DNA of 64,000 nucleotides from Algoriphagus sp. (GCF_013373065.1 NZ_JABXIN010000003.1:186001-250000), one strand, 5' to 3'. Shown: positions 35,672-45,358, counted from the first letter of the stretch. A program made the numbers and translations. The notes: generated by a model not told the origin, from the letters alone.

Positions 35672-35865
35672 ATTCTTTTCGATTTATTGGATAAATGCAA
35701 AATTATTGACTAGTAAATTAAAAAAATTACAGGATTTAGGCCTGAAAAGTGAAAGTATTTTTATTGGGAATTAGATCATTTAAAAAATAAAATTCCAAAT
35801 TTTATATAAGTGGCAAAATAATTTTTTAAATTATAGCAAAGCACAACAACTTAACCCAGTTAAAT

Positions 35866-36657
35866 ATGAAAAAGTATGTTTTTCTTCTCGTTGGTATCAT
35901 GCTTTGGGCATTTACGGCAAATGCCCAAAAAGAGAAGTACATGGTACTTGAATTTGTCAAAGTAGAAAGTGACCAGCTTTTTGATTACATCGAGTTTAAA
36001 GACTTGATGGAAAAGGTTTATCGGCAGGCCTTGAACGATGGACAGATTACGGGATGGGATTTTTGGGCGCTTCAGTCTGGAGCGAGCCATTCTGACTTTC
36101 AATACATCATGATTACCTATTATGATGATCCCGTGAAAATGATGGATGGCCTGGATGAGACTAAAATGATCGAATACACGAAAATTGCTTATCCTCACTT
36201 AAATGATGCCCAGGTAGTCAAATTATTTGAGAATTCCCTTTCTATGCGTGAAATGCCTATGCGCTTGTATATGAAAGAAATTGTAAGCACAGAAGATGAT
36301 TTTCACATGAGGCCAGGAGTATTGGCTTCTTTTGACTTAATGAAGGCAAAGGAAGGCAACTTTGCAGCTTATGAGAAAGCTGAAGAAGAGGTCTTTAAGC
36401 CAATCCATCAAAAGCGTATTGAACAAGGATTGATGGGGCATTGGGGTCTTTTGCGAACCGCATTACCTTTAGGATCAGAGGCTAAATCGACCCATTTGAC
36501 CTTGAATATGTACAAGGATTACATGCAGTTTTTTAACGCACAAGCTTATGAAGATATGGATCAAACCGAGGCAGATCGAAGGGCTGTTAATGAAGGTTTG
36601 AACTCCCGAGAGCAAAAGTGGGTTTATTTAGCAACTTTAGAAAACGTAGTTAGGTAG
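35866..36657 (+). CDS. Unknown secreted protein with internal duplication
   Basis: A 263-residue protein with signal peptide MKKYVFLLVGIMLWAFTANAQ. The mature part seems to be two related halves: ~22-115 (YMVLEFVKVESDQLFDYIEF...GQITGWDFWAL...YYDDP) and ~146-230 (VLASFDLMKAKEGNFAAYEK...QGLMGHWGLL...NMYKD). Each has a strand, a helix with an aromatic/Lys face, and a GxxxxW turn, as in dimeric ferredoxin-like (alpha/beta barrel) folds. The function is unknown and no known family is recognised. It has its own promoter gap and a terminator after it. Confidence 0.7.
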   Translation: MKKYVFLLVGIMLWAFTANAQKEKYMVLEFVKVESDQLFDYIEFKDLMEKVYRQALNDGQITGWDFWALQSGASHSDFQYIMITYYDDPVKMMDGLDETKMIEYTKIAYPHLNDAQVVKLFENSLSMREMPMRLYMKEIVSTEDDFHMRPGVLASFDLMKAKEGNFAAYEKAEEEVFKPIHQKRIEQGLMGHWGLLRTALPLGSEAKSTHLTLNMYKDYMQFFNAQAYEDMDQTEADRRAVNEGLNSREQKWVYLATLENVVR

Positions 36658-36678
36658 CAATAGTCCGGTTTGATGCTA

Positions 36679-37872
36679 CTATGAGAGGCCTTGAGACAGG
36701 GCCTCTTTTTTTTGAAAATACCGAAATAAGAAAAGTCCAATCATTGGGCCAATTCCCAAGAGTCCCAATGCATATGATACTCCAATTTGGTGAATGAGCC
36801 AGCCTGTAAATTGAATTGAAATTATGGTCAAGGAAAAGCCTAGGCAATTAACGAGTGTTAAAGCAGTTCCACGGTAGGATGGAGGCGTTGCTTGTGCAAC
36901 TAGAGTTGAAAACTGAGGAGAATCTGCCGTGACGAGTATCCCCCAAATCAATAAAAATATAATCCCTGCTACTCCGAGACTGGCAGGTAAAAACAGAATG
37001 GCCAAACAACAAATTCCTGATCCAAAAAGGGAGAAAATTGCGACTAATCGACTGCTTTTTCGCATGGCAATAAATCCCCCAAGTGCACAGGAAACCGAGC
37101 CAGCGGCAATGATGGAAAATACACCTAATGAATTGGCCATTGTCCCCGCTTCTTGGTTGGTAAAATAAGCAAATGCCGCAGGTGCAAATGCCCAAAAGGT
37201 GTATAGTTCCCACATGTGACCAAAGTAGCCGGAAGCGGCACCTTTTAATGCGTTGATTTGACTCAATCGGGGAAGTATTTTCCAGTCAAATTTGGGATTT
37301 CGTGTTCGGTAGGGCCCATCAGGAACAAATATCCCAACAGCTACCCCTCCTAAACTTGCTAATCCAGAAGTGATCCAAAAGATTTCTTCATAGGAAAATT
37401 GATAACCAAGGCCTTTCACCAGAAAGGGTAGCGCAGTCCCCAACACTAATGCCCCCACTAACAAGCCCAATGCTTTTCCTAAACCTTTTTCAAAATAATC
37501 TGCTGCGATCTTCATTCCTACCGGATAAATTCCAGCGAGGAAAAAGCCTACCAAAAATCGGAAGCTTACCAAAGATGTAAAAGAAAGCGGAAGAAGGGTG
37601 ATCAGTACATTGAAACCAGCGGCCAGAAGAGAGCTGGTTAAAAAGACCTTACTTGGAGAAAATCGATCGGGAATTGAAAGTATGGCAAAAAGTAAGGTTC
37701 CTGTAATGAAACCAAATTGAACTGCTGAGGTGAGTGATTCAGTGAGTCCTGGCATAGCCAGTTTTTGGCTTAATTCAGGAATCACAGCATTGCCGGCAAA
37801 CCAAAGGGAAGTGCCCAGAAATTGGGAGATCACAATGATCAACAAGGCACTTCCCGCTTGAATCTGCCGCAT
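36679..37872 (-). CDS. MFS transporter, last gene of a four-gene chain
   Basis: A 397-residue membrane protein with about twelve hydrophobic segments. Features include GNAVIPELSQ in the first loop, FLVGFFLAGIYPVGMKIAADYF (fourth segment, the usual R...G..P loop) and a repeat of segments in the second half. It is an uptake or efflux carrier of unknown substrate. Its ATG overlaps the stop of the aldo/keto reductase gene by one base (TAATG), so expression is coupled to it. A terminator for the opposite strand overlaps its end. Confidence 0.82.
   Translation of the reverse strand: MRQIQAGSALLIIVISQFLGTSLWFAGNAVIPELSQKLAMPGLTESLTSAVQFGFITGTLLFAILSIPDRFSPSKVFLTSSLLAAGFNVLITLLPLSFTSLVSFRFLVGFFLAGIYPVGMKIAADYFEKGLGKALGLLVGALVLGTALPFLVKGLGYQFSYEEIFWITSGLASLGGVAVGIFVPDGPYRTRNPKFDWKILPRLSQINALKGAASGYFGHMWELYTFWAFAPAAFAYFTNQEAGTMANSLGVFSIIAAGSVSCALGGFIAMRKSSRLVAIFSLFGSGICCLAILFLPASLGVAGIIFLLIWGILVTADSPQFSTLVAQATPPSYRGTALTLVNCLGFSLTIISIQFTGWLIHQIGVSYALGLLGIGPMIGLFLFRYFQKKEALSQGLS
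36684..36713 (+). terminator. Terminator of the duplicated secreted protein gene
   Basis: AGAGGCC (36684-36690) pairs with GGCCTCT (36700-36706), followed by eight T bases. It lies inside the 3' end of the convergent MFS gene. Confidence 0.85.
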
Positions 37873-38891
37873 TAGGCTCCGATAATTGATTTTATTTCGG
37901 TAATCTCTGAGGCGCTGAATTGGGTATTACCAATAGATGCGACATTGTCATCCAATTGTTCAGGCTTGGAGACGCCGACCAACACAGAAGTGATCCGGTG
38001 GTCTTTCAGTAGCCAAGCAATTGCCATTTGCGCCAGACTTTGTCCTCTTGAAACAGCGATATCATGTAGTTTTTGGATCATTTGAACTTTATCATCACTG
38101 ATTTGATCAGGCTTCAGATATCGACCGTCTTTGGCAGCTCTTGAATCTTCAGGAATACCTTTCAGGTATTTGTTTGTCAAAAGTCCTTGCTCCAAAGGTG
38201 AGAAGGCAATACTGCCAATTCCTTTTTCTTCAAGAACATCCAAAAGTCCCCCTTCAACCCATCGATCAAGCATGCTATATCTTGGTTGATGAATCAAAAG
38301 CGGAGTTCCCATTTCTTTTAAAATCTCATAAGCCCGTGCAGTTTCTGCGGAGCTGTATTGAGAAATTCCTACGTAAAGGGCTTTCCCTTGACGAACTAAT
38401 TGGTCAAGAGCTCCCATGGTTTCTTCCAAAGGAGTTTCAGGATCTGGACGGTGATGGTAGAAAATGTCTACATAATCCAGTCCCATTCGTTTTAAACTTT
38501 GATCACAGCTCGCTATCAGGTATTTTCTTGATCCCCAATTACCATAAGGCCCCGGCCACATATCCCACCCAGCTTTTGAGGAAATGATAAGTTCGTCTCG
38601 ATAAGGGAGAAAATCCTTTTTCAAAATTCTGCCAAAATTCTCTTCAGCTGATCCATAAGGAGGACCGTAATTATTGGCTAAATCGAAGTGCGATATTCCT
38701 AAATCAAAAGCTCTTCTCAATATTTTTCTTCCTAAAGTAAAATCTGCATTGTGGCCGAAATTATGCCATAATCCCAAACTTATTTCTGGAAGGAGGAGTC
38801 CGCTGTTTCCGGTTCTACGGTAGTTCATTCCTTGATATCGGTCGTTTGCTGCTTGATACGAAGGAAGAGGATTGTGATCGTTGATATTCAT
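37872..38891 (-). CDS. Aldo/keto reductase, YghZ/MgrA (glyceraldehyde-3-phosphate reductase) type
   Basis: A 339-residue NADPH-dependent enzyme starting at the ATG at 38891 (a TTG lies two codons earlier). It has the YghZ/Kv-beta-like pattern: MNYRRTGNSGLLLPEISLGLW, FDLANNYGPPYGSAEENFG with the catalytic Asp/Tyr, SSKAGWDMWPGPYGNWGSRK, YVDIFYHHRPDPETPLEET and FSPLEQGLLTNKYL. Such enzymes reduce small aldehydes. The substrate here is open. It sits between a YfcC carrier and the MFS gene in a coupled chain. Confidence 0.9.
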   Translation of the reverse strand: MNINDHNPLPSYQAANDRYQGMNYRRTGNSGLLLPEISLGLWHNFGHNADFTLGRKILRRAFDLGISHFDLANNYGPPYGSAEENFGRILKKDFLPYRDELIISSKAGWDMWPGPYGNWGSRKYLIASCDQSLKRMGLDYVDIFYHHRPDPETPLEETMGALDQLVRQGKALYVGISQYSSAETARAYEILKEMGTPLLIHQPRYSMLDRWVEGGLLDVLEEKGIGSIAFSPLEQGLLTNKYLKGIPEDSRAAKDGRYLKPDQISDDKVQMIQKLHDIAVSRGQSLAQMAIAWLLKDHRITSVLVGVSKPEQLDDNVASIGNTQFSASEITEIKSIIGA

Positions 38892-38910
38892 GAACAAGGT
38901 TTTTTTAGGT

Positions 38911-40248
38911 TTAGGAGAACCAAATTAAGGCGATTATTAGGGATATCAAACAGATTGCAATGACAGCTAGCCAACTTTTGAATATAAAGCGGATCCAATC
39001 ATTGAATTTTACACCCGCAGCAGCAATGACTGCCATCATTCCTCCATTAGTAGGAGTAATCATATCCATCATACTGACAGCGAATTGGGTTGCTAATACA
39101 GCTAGTTGTCTAGAAATTCCCAGTAAATCCATCAATGGAACTGCAAGGGGAATTGTCAACACGTTCTGGCCAGAGGTACTTGGAACAGGTATGTGAATTA
39201 AGCATTGTGCTAAGAAAAGGCCATTAACGGCAATTAGATCCGGAAGGCCTTCCAAAGGATTGAATAGTGAGAAAATGACAGTATCTATGATTTGTCCCTT
39301 TTCTAAAACCAAATAAACAGAGCGAGCTAAACCTACTATTACCCCCGCGAAAATCATTTCTCCAAAGCCTTCCGAATAGGTTTTGGCGGTTCCATTTATT
39401 CCTAATTTCCCAATTAATCCGCAGGAAATTCCGATTACAAAAAACAAAGATGACATTTCATTGTATCCCCAATCCTGTTGGGTAATTCCCCATCCCATTG
39501 CAATAATGCCACCCAAGGAAAGGAATAAAATAACAGCATGTCTCCAACCAATGGGACTAGGTTTAAACTCAAAGGATGCGGTGAATGGTTCTTTTGATTT
39601 TCCATTCCGAATCATGAGAAAAGTCCATAACCCTATGCCGATGACATAAACGATCATTCGAAATACCAATCCTTCAGAAAGATCCAATTCAGCAAGTTGC
39701 TGACCCAAAAGTGAATTGAAGGGGTTGATAGGGGAAAATGCTGCTCCTGCAAGAGATGAGCCCAAAGTCAATCCTATTATGGAGCGGATATCCATTCGGA
39801 GATTTTTGGCTAGAATAACTAATATGGGAGCCATAGCAATAATTTCCTCCTGCATAGAAATGGTCGCACCGGCAAAGGAAAAACCCAAGGAAAGAAAGAT
39901 GAGCAGAAGGTTTTGGCGTTTTTGAAATCGAAAAATCAAAGCTTCTACTCCAGCTTGAAGAGCCCCTGTTTTTTCGACTACATAAAATGCTCCACCAATC
40001 AGAAGGATAAGCACCACAATATCACTTCCCAAAATGATCCCTTCGGGAATCGCAATCAACATTTCTTGAAACGAGACTGACTGCTTTTCAGCTACCTCAT
40101 AACTACCTTGAACCACAACATCACGACCGGTCGTTTCATCAGTTATTCGATCATAGCTTCCGGAAGGAATCCAAAAAGTCAAAACCCAGGAAAGCAGAAC
40201 AAAACCAATCAGGATAATGAGGGGATGAGGAAAGGAAAGTTTTTTCAT
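38911..40248 (-). CDS. YfcC-family carrier (basic amino acid/dicarboxylate type)
   Basis: A 445-residue protein with about twelve membrane segments: PHPLIILIGFVLLSWVLTFWIPSGSYDR at the N-terminus, then IPEGIILGSDIVVLILLIGGAFYVVEKTGAL, SFAGATISMQEEIIAMAPI and VPSTSGQNVLTIPLAVPLMDLLG, as in YfcC and related arginine/ornithine or C4-dicarboxylate carriers. Substrate unknown. It overlaps the flavin monooxygenase upstream by 4 bp, the second step of the chain. Confidence 0.86.
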   Translation of the reverse strand: MKKLSFPHPLIILIGFVLLSWVLTFWIPSGSYDRITDETTGRDVVVQGSYEVAEKQSVSFQEMLIAIPEGIILGSDIVVLILLIGGAFYVVEKTGALQAGVEALIFRFQKRQNLLLIFLSLGFSFAGATISMQEEIIAMAPILVILAKNLRMDIRSIIGLTLGSSLAGAAFSPINPFNSLLGQQLAELDLSEGLVFRMIVYVIGIGLWTFLMIRNGKSKEPFTASFEFKPSPIGWRHAVILFLSLGGIIAMGWGITQQDWGYNEMSSLFFVIGISCGLIGKLGINGTAKTYSEGFGEMIFAGVIVGLARSVYLVLEKGQIIDTVIFSLFNPLEGLPDLIAVNGLFLAQCLIHIPVPSTSGQNVLTIPLAVPLMDLLGISRQLAVLATQFAVSMMDMITPTNGGMMAVIAAAGVKFNDWIRFIFKSWLAVIAICLISLIIALIWFS

Positions 40249-41582
40249 GCCTCTTGATGATTAGTTATTTGTGTAATAGGGGTTTTGGAAATATAATTTT
40301 TTGGGAGTTGTTTCTTTAAATCTTGAATGAATCGATGGTAATCGACAGTGATGGTATGTCTTGGTGTGTTGATCTGTTTGTAATCAGGATTTTTCACCTC
40401 TTTTTCGCATAGTTCCTTGATGTTGTCAGGACGTTTCCAGTTCCCAATTAATTCTTGAGCCATGAGTTTGCTTTGAAGTTCAGCACCCGGCCATATACAG
40501 CCTAAGGGCTGGAACATACCTATGAAATAGAGATTGGTAATGGAAGGATGGAACATTTTCAAATACAGAGGAACCGGTCCCTCACTGTAGTCGATAAAAT
40601 CCTTGTCAAAAAACGGATGGCTTAACCAGTAGCCAGTACATGCGACGATACTGTCAAACTCTTCTTCTTTTCCATCTTCAAAAATTACTTTCTTGCCTTC
40701 AAAGCGTTTAATGTCCAATCGCGGTTTAACTTTTCCATGTCGGATTTTATGTAAAAGTTCATCATTGATTGTGGGATGGGTTGCTCCAAAAGGTTCGCTT
40801 GGTGGTCTAAGTCCATAGGCTTCATTTTTCCCAATGATGACACGAAGCAATATGGAATTTAGAAACATACGAATCCTTGGTGGAATCCATTTTGATCGCT
40901 CGGCAACCTTGTCTGAAGGCATTCCAAAAATGAATTTTGGAACAATCCTATAGCCTCTTCGCCAGGAAATCGCTGTCATTTTTGAAACTCGACTCGATTC
41001 CACGGCTACATCACAGGCAGAATTTCCTCCTCCAATCACCAAGACCCGCTTTCCTCGGAAGGGTTCAGCTTTTTTGAAATTATGCGAGTGTAAAAACTCT
41101 CCGGTAAACTCACCTGGATAATTTGGATAGCGAGGCTTCCAATGGTGACCATTGGCAACGACTAGGTGAGTGAATCTTTCTGTTTGCGTATGCCCATCTT
41201 TTTCAGTAGTAATTTCCCAGGTATTGGAATCAATCCATTCACAATGGAGAACCATAGTGCCAAATTGAATGTGGGGGTAAAGTCCAAATCGACTTGCATA
41301 GGCTTGGAAATACCTTCTCAGTTCGTCATGGGAAGGATAATCAGCCGTCTCCGGGTCAAAGTCATCAAAAGTATAGTCTTCGTATTGAGAGAGGGTTTTT
41401 GAAGATATGATATGAGTGGTTTCAAAAACACTGGAGTGACTTTCATCCTCACTGTAGATCCAGTTGCCTCCTACATCCGTGTTTCGGTCGAAAACGACGG
41501 CTTCAATTCCTTGATCAAGTAAATTTTTTAGAGCTGTAATTCCGGAGGGTCCAGCTCCAATGATTGCTACTTTTTGCTTCAT
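40245..41582 (-). CDS. Flavin-containing monooxygenase (FMO-like)
   Basis: A 445-residue class B flavoprotein monooxygenase. Motifs: FAD loop IGAGPSGITALKNL, the FMO identifying motif FTGEFLHSHNF (FxGxxxHxxxF), NADPH loop VIGGGNSACDVAVESS and ACTGYWL (the FATGY-like motif). It would oxygenate soft nucleophiles such as amines or sulfides, using O2 and NADPH. It is the first gene of the chain with a YfcC carrier, aldo/keto reductase and MFS carrier, which could handle its substrate or product. Confidence 0.9.
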   Translation of the reverse strand: MKQKVAIIGAGPSGITALKNLLDQGIEAVVFDRNTDVGGNWIYSEDESHSSVFETTHIISSKTLSQYEDYTFDDFDPETADYPSHDELRRYFQAYASRFGLYPHIQFGTMVLHCEWIDSNTWEITTEKDGHTQTERFTHLVVANGHHWKPRYPNYPGEFTGEFLHSHNFKKAEPFRGKRVLVIGGGNSACDVAVESSRVSKMTAISWRRGYRIVPKFIFGMPSDKVAERSKWIPPRIRMFLNSILLRVIIGKNEAYGLRPPSEPFGATHPTINDELLHKIRHGKVKPRLDIKRFEGKKVIFEDGKEEEFDSIVACTGYWLSHPFFDKDFIDYSEGPVPLYLKMFHPSITNLYFIGMFQPLGCIWPGAELQSKLMAQELIGNWKRPDNIKELCEKEVKNPDYKQINTPRHTITVDYHRFIQDLKKQLPKNYISKTPITQITNHQEA

Positions 41583-41675
41583 GAAAAACTGAAAGTTGAT
41601 TTTTTCTCTTTCGACAAATTGAAATTTTAGAATTAACCAAGTTGTAATTTATATCTTTTCTGGAAAGGGTAGCAA

Positions 41676-42365
41676 TCAACGAAGATTCATTAATTCATTT
41701 TTGAGAAATTTCATACCCTCGGTTGCGACTTGGTTGATGAAAGTAGCGTTTCTGGGGAGTCGATTACTGGGGAGATTAGGATCCACCAAATAAACCGGTG
41801 TGTTTTTAGGAATGTAAGAAATCAAATCCGCTGCAGGATATACTTGGAGGGAAGTACCCACTACCAAAAAAATGTCCGCATTTTTTGCGATTTGAATGGC
41901 GGGTAACATGTTGGGTACAGCTTCCCCAAACCAAACCACATGGGGCCGAAGTTGACTTCCTTTTGCACATTTATCTCCCAATTTCAGCTCCCAATGATCT
42001 AATTCATAAATCAAGCTTGGATCTAAGCTGCTTTGAGCTTTATTGATTTCCCCATGTAAATGAAGTACTTGAGAGGATCCTGCTCTTTCGTGGAGGCTGT
42101 CCACATTTTGAGTGATAACCTGTACCGAGAAAAATGTCTCCAATTCCACCAATATTTGGTGGGCAAGATTGGGTTTGCATTCCCGTTCCTGCTTGCGGCG
42201 TTGATTATAAAATTCTAAGACCAGCTCCTTATTTCGGCTCCATGCTTGAGGAGTTGCAACCTCCATTACGTCATGACCTTCCCATAGGCCACCGCTATCG
42301 CGGAAGGTTTTGATACCGCTTTCTGCCGAAATTCCTGCCCCTGTTAAGACAACCAGATTTTTCAT
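41676..42365 (-). CDS. cobB: SIR2-family NAD-dependent deacylase without zinc cysteines
   Basis: A 229-residue sirtuin from the ATG at 42365 (MKNLVVLTGAGISAESGIKTF). It has the NAD and catalytic parts: GAGISAESG, TQNVDSLH, His104 (LHLHGE) and VVGTSLQVYP. Tyr53 and Arg56 (FYNQRR) are the pair typical of class III desuccinylases. The four zinc cysteines are missing; only one Cys (DKCAKG) lies in that region. It likely removes acyl groups from protein lysines. It follows topA on the minus strand after a terminator. Confidence 0.88.
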   Translation of the reverse strand: MKNLVVLTGAGISAESGIKTFRDSGGLWEGHDVMEVATPQAWSRNKELVLEFYNQRRKQERECKPNLAHQILVELETFFSVQVITQNVDSLHERAGSSQVLHLHGEINKAQSSLDPSLIYELDHWELKLGDKCAKGSQLRPHVVWFGEAVPNMLPAIQIAKNADIFLVVGTSLQVYPAADLISYIPKNTPVYLVDPNLPSNRLPRNATFINQVATEGMKFLKNELMNLR

Positions 42366-42384
42366 TTCTGACTTAATTATGAAC

Positions 42385-42410
42385 AAAAAAACCGATCCAC
42401 AGATCGGTTT
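42385..42410 (-). terminator. Rho-independent terminator after topA
   Basis: AAACCGATC pairs with GATCGGTTT around CACA. On the minus strand the stem is followed by a run of seven T bases, six bp past the topA stop. Confidence 0.9.
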
Positions 42411-42415
42411 AAAGT

Positions 42416-44740
42416 TTATTTTTTCTTCGCAAATCGTCCGCCTTTTTTCTTGGTTTCAGGCTGATTTTCAATGATTTCAATTGTTTCCTGATAGGAGAGC
42501 TTTTCAGCTTCTTTTCCTTTTGGAATCTTATAATTGTTCTTTCCAAACTTGATGTAAGGTCCCCATCGTCCATTCAGGATCTGAATTTCCGGATTTTCAT
42601 CGAAGGTTTTGATATGTTTTTTGGCGTCTGCTTCCCGCTTGTCTTTTATGAGTTGGATAGCTTCTTCTTCAGTGATGCTAAGCGGATCCTGTTCCTTCTT
42701 CAAGGAAACAAAATTGCCGTCATGCCGAATGTATGGACCAAATCGTCCAATCGCTGCAACCATCTTTTTGTCTTCAAACATTCCCACATCACGAGGAAGT
42801 TTGAACAGTTCAAGCGCATCTTCTAGACTGATGTTTTCAATGAATTGACCTTTCTTTAAGCTTGCGAATTTTTTGTCTTCGTCATCATTATCCCCAATCT
42901 GAACTAATGGTCCGAATCGGCCCAGTCTTGCAGTGACAGGTTTGCCGTTTTCAGGGTGATCCCCTAGGAAACGGCTAGAATTGACATCCTGACGGGAAAC
43001 CTGTTCGGTTTCTTCTACGCTATGATGGAAATTGCCGTAGAAATTATCAATCATATCCTGCCAATCCTGACCACCCGAAGCAATGTCGTCGAATTCCTTT
43101 TCCACCTTTGCGGTGAAGTTGTAATCGATCACATTTGGGAAATGCTCCACCAAGAAATCATTAACCACCATGGCAATATTGGTAGGGAAGAGTTTCTGTT
43201 TTTCAGCACCGGTGATCTCTGTTTTGGTAGATTCACGGAATTCTCCATCAGCAATTACCATTTCTTGGTATTTACGTGGTGTTCCGTCCCGACTTTCCTT
43301 AATTACATATTCTCTTTTTTGGATGGTGGAAATGGTTGGAGCATAAGTGGAAGGTCGTCCAATTCCCAGTTCCTCCAATTTCTTCACCAAACTTGCTTCG
43401 GTATACCGAGGGGCTGGTCTTGTGAAGCTTTCCTTGCCTTTCATTTCTCGTAAATGCAATGATTGACCAATTTGCATAGGAGGTAGAAGTGCTTTGTTTT
43501 GGTTGTCATCTTCCTCGTGATCATCATCTGTGGATTCCATGTAAACTTTAAGGAATCCGTCAAATTTGATCACTTCTCCATGAGCAGAAAGTGTCAAGTC
43601 GGAGTTGGAGATTTGGATGGTGATATTAGTTTTTTCAAGCTGAGCATCAGCCATTTGAGAGGCAATCGCCCGCTTCCAAATCAATTCATATAATCGTTGT
43701 TCATTTCGGTCCCCGCTGATTTCGGGCTGGGAAAAATCAGTAGGTCGAATCGCTTCGTGAGCTTCTTGAGCACCTTCTGATTTGGTGGTGTATTTTCTAG
43801 CTTTATGGTAGGAGTCTCCGAATTCGTTTTTAATTGCCGACTCAGCAGATCGCATCGCTTCTTCGGATAGATTCACACTATCTGTACGCATGTAGGTGAT
43901 CTTTCCAGCTTCATATAGCTTTTGAGCCACTGACATGGTTTGTGCTACTGAGAAGTATAATTTCCGAGAGGCTTCCTGCTGAAGGGTTGAAGTTGTAAAA
44001 GGAGGTGCCGGAGATTTTTTAGCCGGTTTTTTCTCCAAATTCCCAACTGTAAATTCTGCTTCGAGGCATGCTTTTAAGAAGGCCTCTGCTTCCGATTTGG
44101 TCTCAAATTTTTTTGGTAATTCAGCTTGAAATGATTTTCCATCTACTTCGAATTGGGCTGTTATTCGGAAGGAAGACTTGGCCTGAAATGCCTCAATTTC
44201 TCGTTCCCTTTCAACTATTAGCCGGACTGCTACTGATTGAACGCGGCCTGCTGAAAGACCGGTTTTGATCTTTTTCCAAAGGACTGGTGACAATTCAAAA
44301 CCCACCAATCTGTCCAGAATTCGTCTAGCCTGTTGTGCGTTTACCAAATCGTAATCAATACCTCTTGGGTTTTGGATGGCTCGCTGAATCGCATTTTTTG
44401 TGATCTCTCTGAAAACTATCCGCTTGGTGTTTTCGTCTTTTAATTTTAAAACCTCTTTCAAATGCCAAGAGATGGCTTCTCCTTCGCGGTCATCATCACT
44501 GGCGAGGTAAATGGTGTCCGCATCCTTGATAAGGTTTTTGAGATTTTTGATCACTTCCTTTTTATCGGGAGAGATTTCATAGGTCGGCTTGAAGCGGTTT
44601 TTGATATCGATAGCTTTGTCGCCTTTGGGTAAATCTCGAATGTGCCCATAACTGGACGCAACCTTAAAATCCTTTCCAAGGTATCCTTCGATGGTTTTGG
44701 CTTTGGCGGGGGACTCGACAATGACGATATTTTTGGACAT
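42416..44740 (-). CDS. topA: DNA topoisomerase I
   Basis: A 774-residue type IA topoisomerase starting at 44740 (MSKNIVIVESPAKAKTIEGY). The upstream frame adds 24 unrelated residues and is rejected. The TOPRIM motif is SPAKAKTIEGYLG with DDDREGEAISWH, and the catalytic Tyr is in KITYMRTDSVNLS. The C-terminal region has three GRxGP repeats (GRFGPLVQIG, GRFGPYIRHDG, GRWGPYIKFG) and a basic tail (KKKGGRFAKKK). It lacks cysteine zinc ribbons at the end. It relaxes negative supercoils. Confidence 0.96.
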   Translation of the reverse strand: MSKNIVIVESPAKAKTIEGYLGKDFKVASSYGHIRDLPKGDKAIDIKNRFKPTYEISPDKKEVIKNLKNLIKDADTIYLASDDDREGEAISWHLKEVLKLKDENTKRIVFREITKNAIQRAIQNPRGIDYDLVNAQQARRILDRLVGFELSPVLWKKIKTGLSAGRVQSVAVRLIVEREREIEAFQAKSSFRITAQFEVDGKSFQAELPKKFETKSEAEAFLKACLEAEFTVGNLEKKPAKKSPAPPFTTSTLQQEASRKLYFSVAQTMSVAQKLYEAGKITYMRTDSVNLSEEAMRSAESAIKNEFGDSYHKARKYTTKSEGAQEAHEAIRPTDFSQPEISGDRNEQRLYELIWKRAIASQMADAQLEKTNITIQISNSDLTLSAHGEVIKFDGFLKVYMESTDDDHEEDDNQNKALLPPMQIGQSLHLREMKGKESFTRPAPRYTEASLVKKLEELGIGRPSTYAPTISTIQKREYVIKESRDGTPRKYQEMVIADGEFRESTKTEITGAEKQKLFPTNIAMVVNDFLVEHFPNVIDYNFTAKVEKEFDDIASGGQDWQDMIDNFYGNFHHSVEETEQVSRQDVNSSRFLGDHPENGKPVTARLGRFGPLVQIGDNDDEDKKFASLKKGQFIENISLEDALELFKLPRDVGMFEDKKMVAAIGRFGPYIRHDGNFVSLKKEQDPLSITEEEAIQLIKDKREADAKKHIKTFDENPEIQILNGRWGPYIKFGKNNYKIPKGKEAEKLSYQETIEIIENQPETKKKGGRFAKKK

Positions 44741-44890
44741 AAAAGTTTCAGAATTTAGCCTGAGGGCTTGTTTTGAAAAGCTAAAAATAGAAGGCATTGT
44801 TTTCACCTGCAACTATTAAATTTTCAGGTGATGTGATGAAACGGTCTTTGTGCCTATTTTGAGTCTTATTTAACTATGAAAAATTGATTT

Positions 44891-45358
44891 ATGAAACGAT
44901 TATTTTTAATGCGTCATGGGGAGGCAAGTTTTTCGGCTGATTTGGATTTTGATCGTAGCCTTACCCCCAAAGGAAAAAGTAAAGTAGCCCATGTCTCCGC
45001 CCGATTAAATGAATTAGCTCCTGAAATAGCCCAGCTCTATTGTTCTCCAGCACGTCGTACTCTGGAGACGGCCGGCATTGTTGCAGAACGGGTAGTCATC
45101 AAGCATCAAAAATTTGAAAAATCGATCTATGAGGGGGATTTGGAAAATTTGATGGATTTGTTGGAAAATACGCCTTCAAAATTCAATGAAGTCCTGTTTG
45201 TGGGTCATAATCCACTCATTAGTTTGTTTGCCGCCAACCTAAGTGATGGAGATTATTTAAATATGCAACCAGGAGATTTAATTTATATTGAGTTTCCCTT
45301 GGATTCTTGGAAGCTTATTACTTATGGAAGCGGCATTCTAAAGGAAGTGGTTTCTTGA
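44891..45358 (+). CDS. sixA: SixA-type histidine phosphatase
   Basis: A 155-residue histidine-phosphatase-fold protein with the RHG motif in LFLMRHGEASF (His catalytic), YCSPARRTLETAG and the second His in LFVGHNPLISL. The short length is like SixA, which removes phosphate from histidines of phosphorelay proteins. A three-codon ATG frame (44876-44887) precedes the start but has no clear role. It is divergent from topA. Confidence 0.85.
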   Translation: MKRLFLMRHGEASFSADLDFDRSLTPKGKSKVAHVSARLNELAPEIAQLYCSPARRTLETAGIVAERVVIKHQKFEKSIYEGDLENLMDLLENTPSKFNEVLFVGHNPLISLFAANLSDGDYLNMQPGDLIYIEFPLDSWKLITYGSGILKEVVS

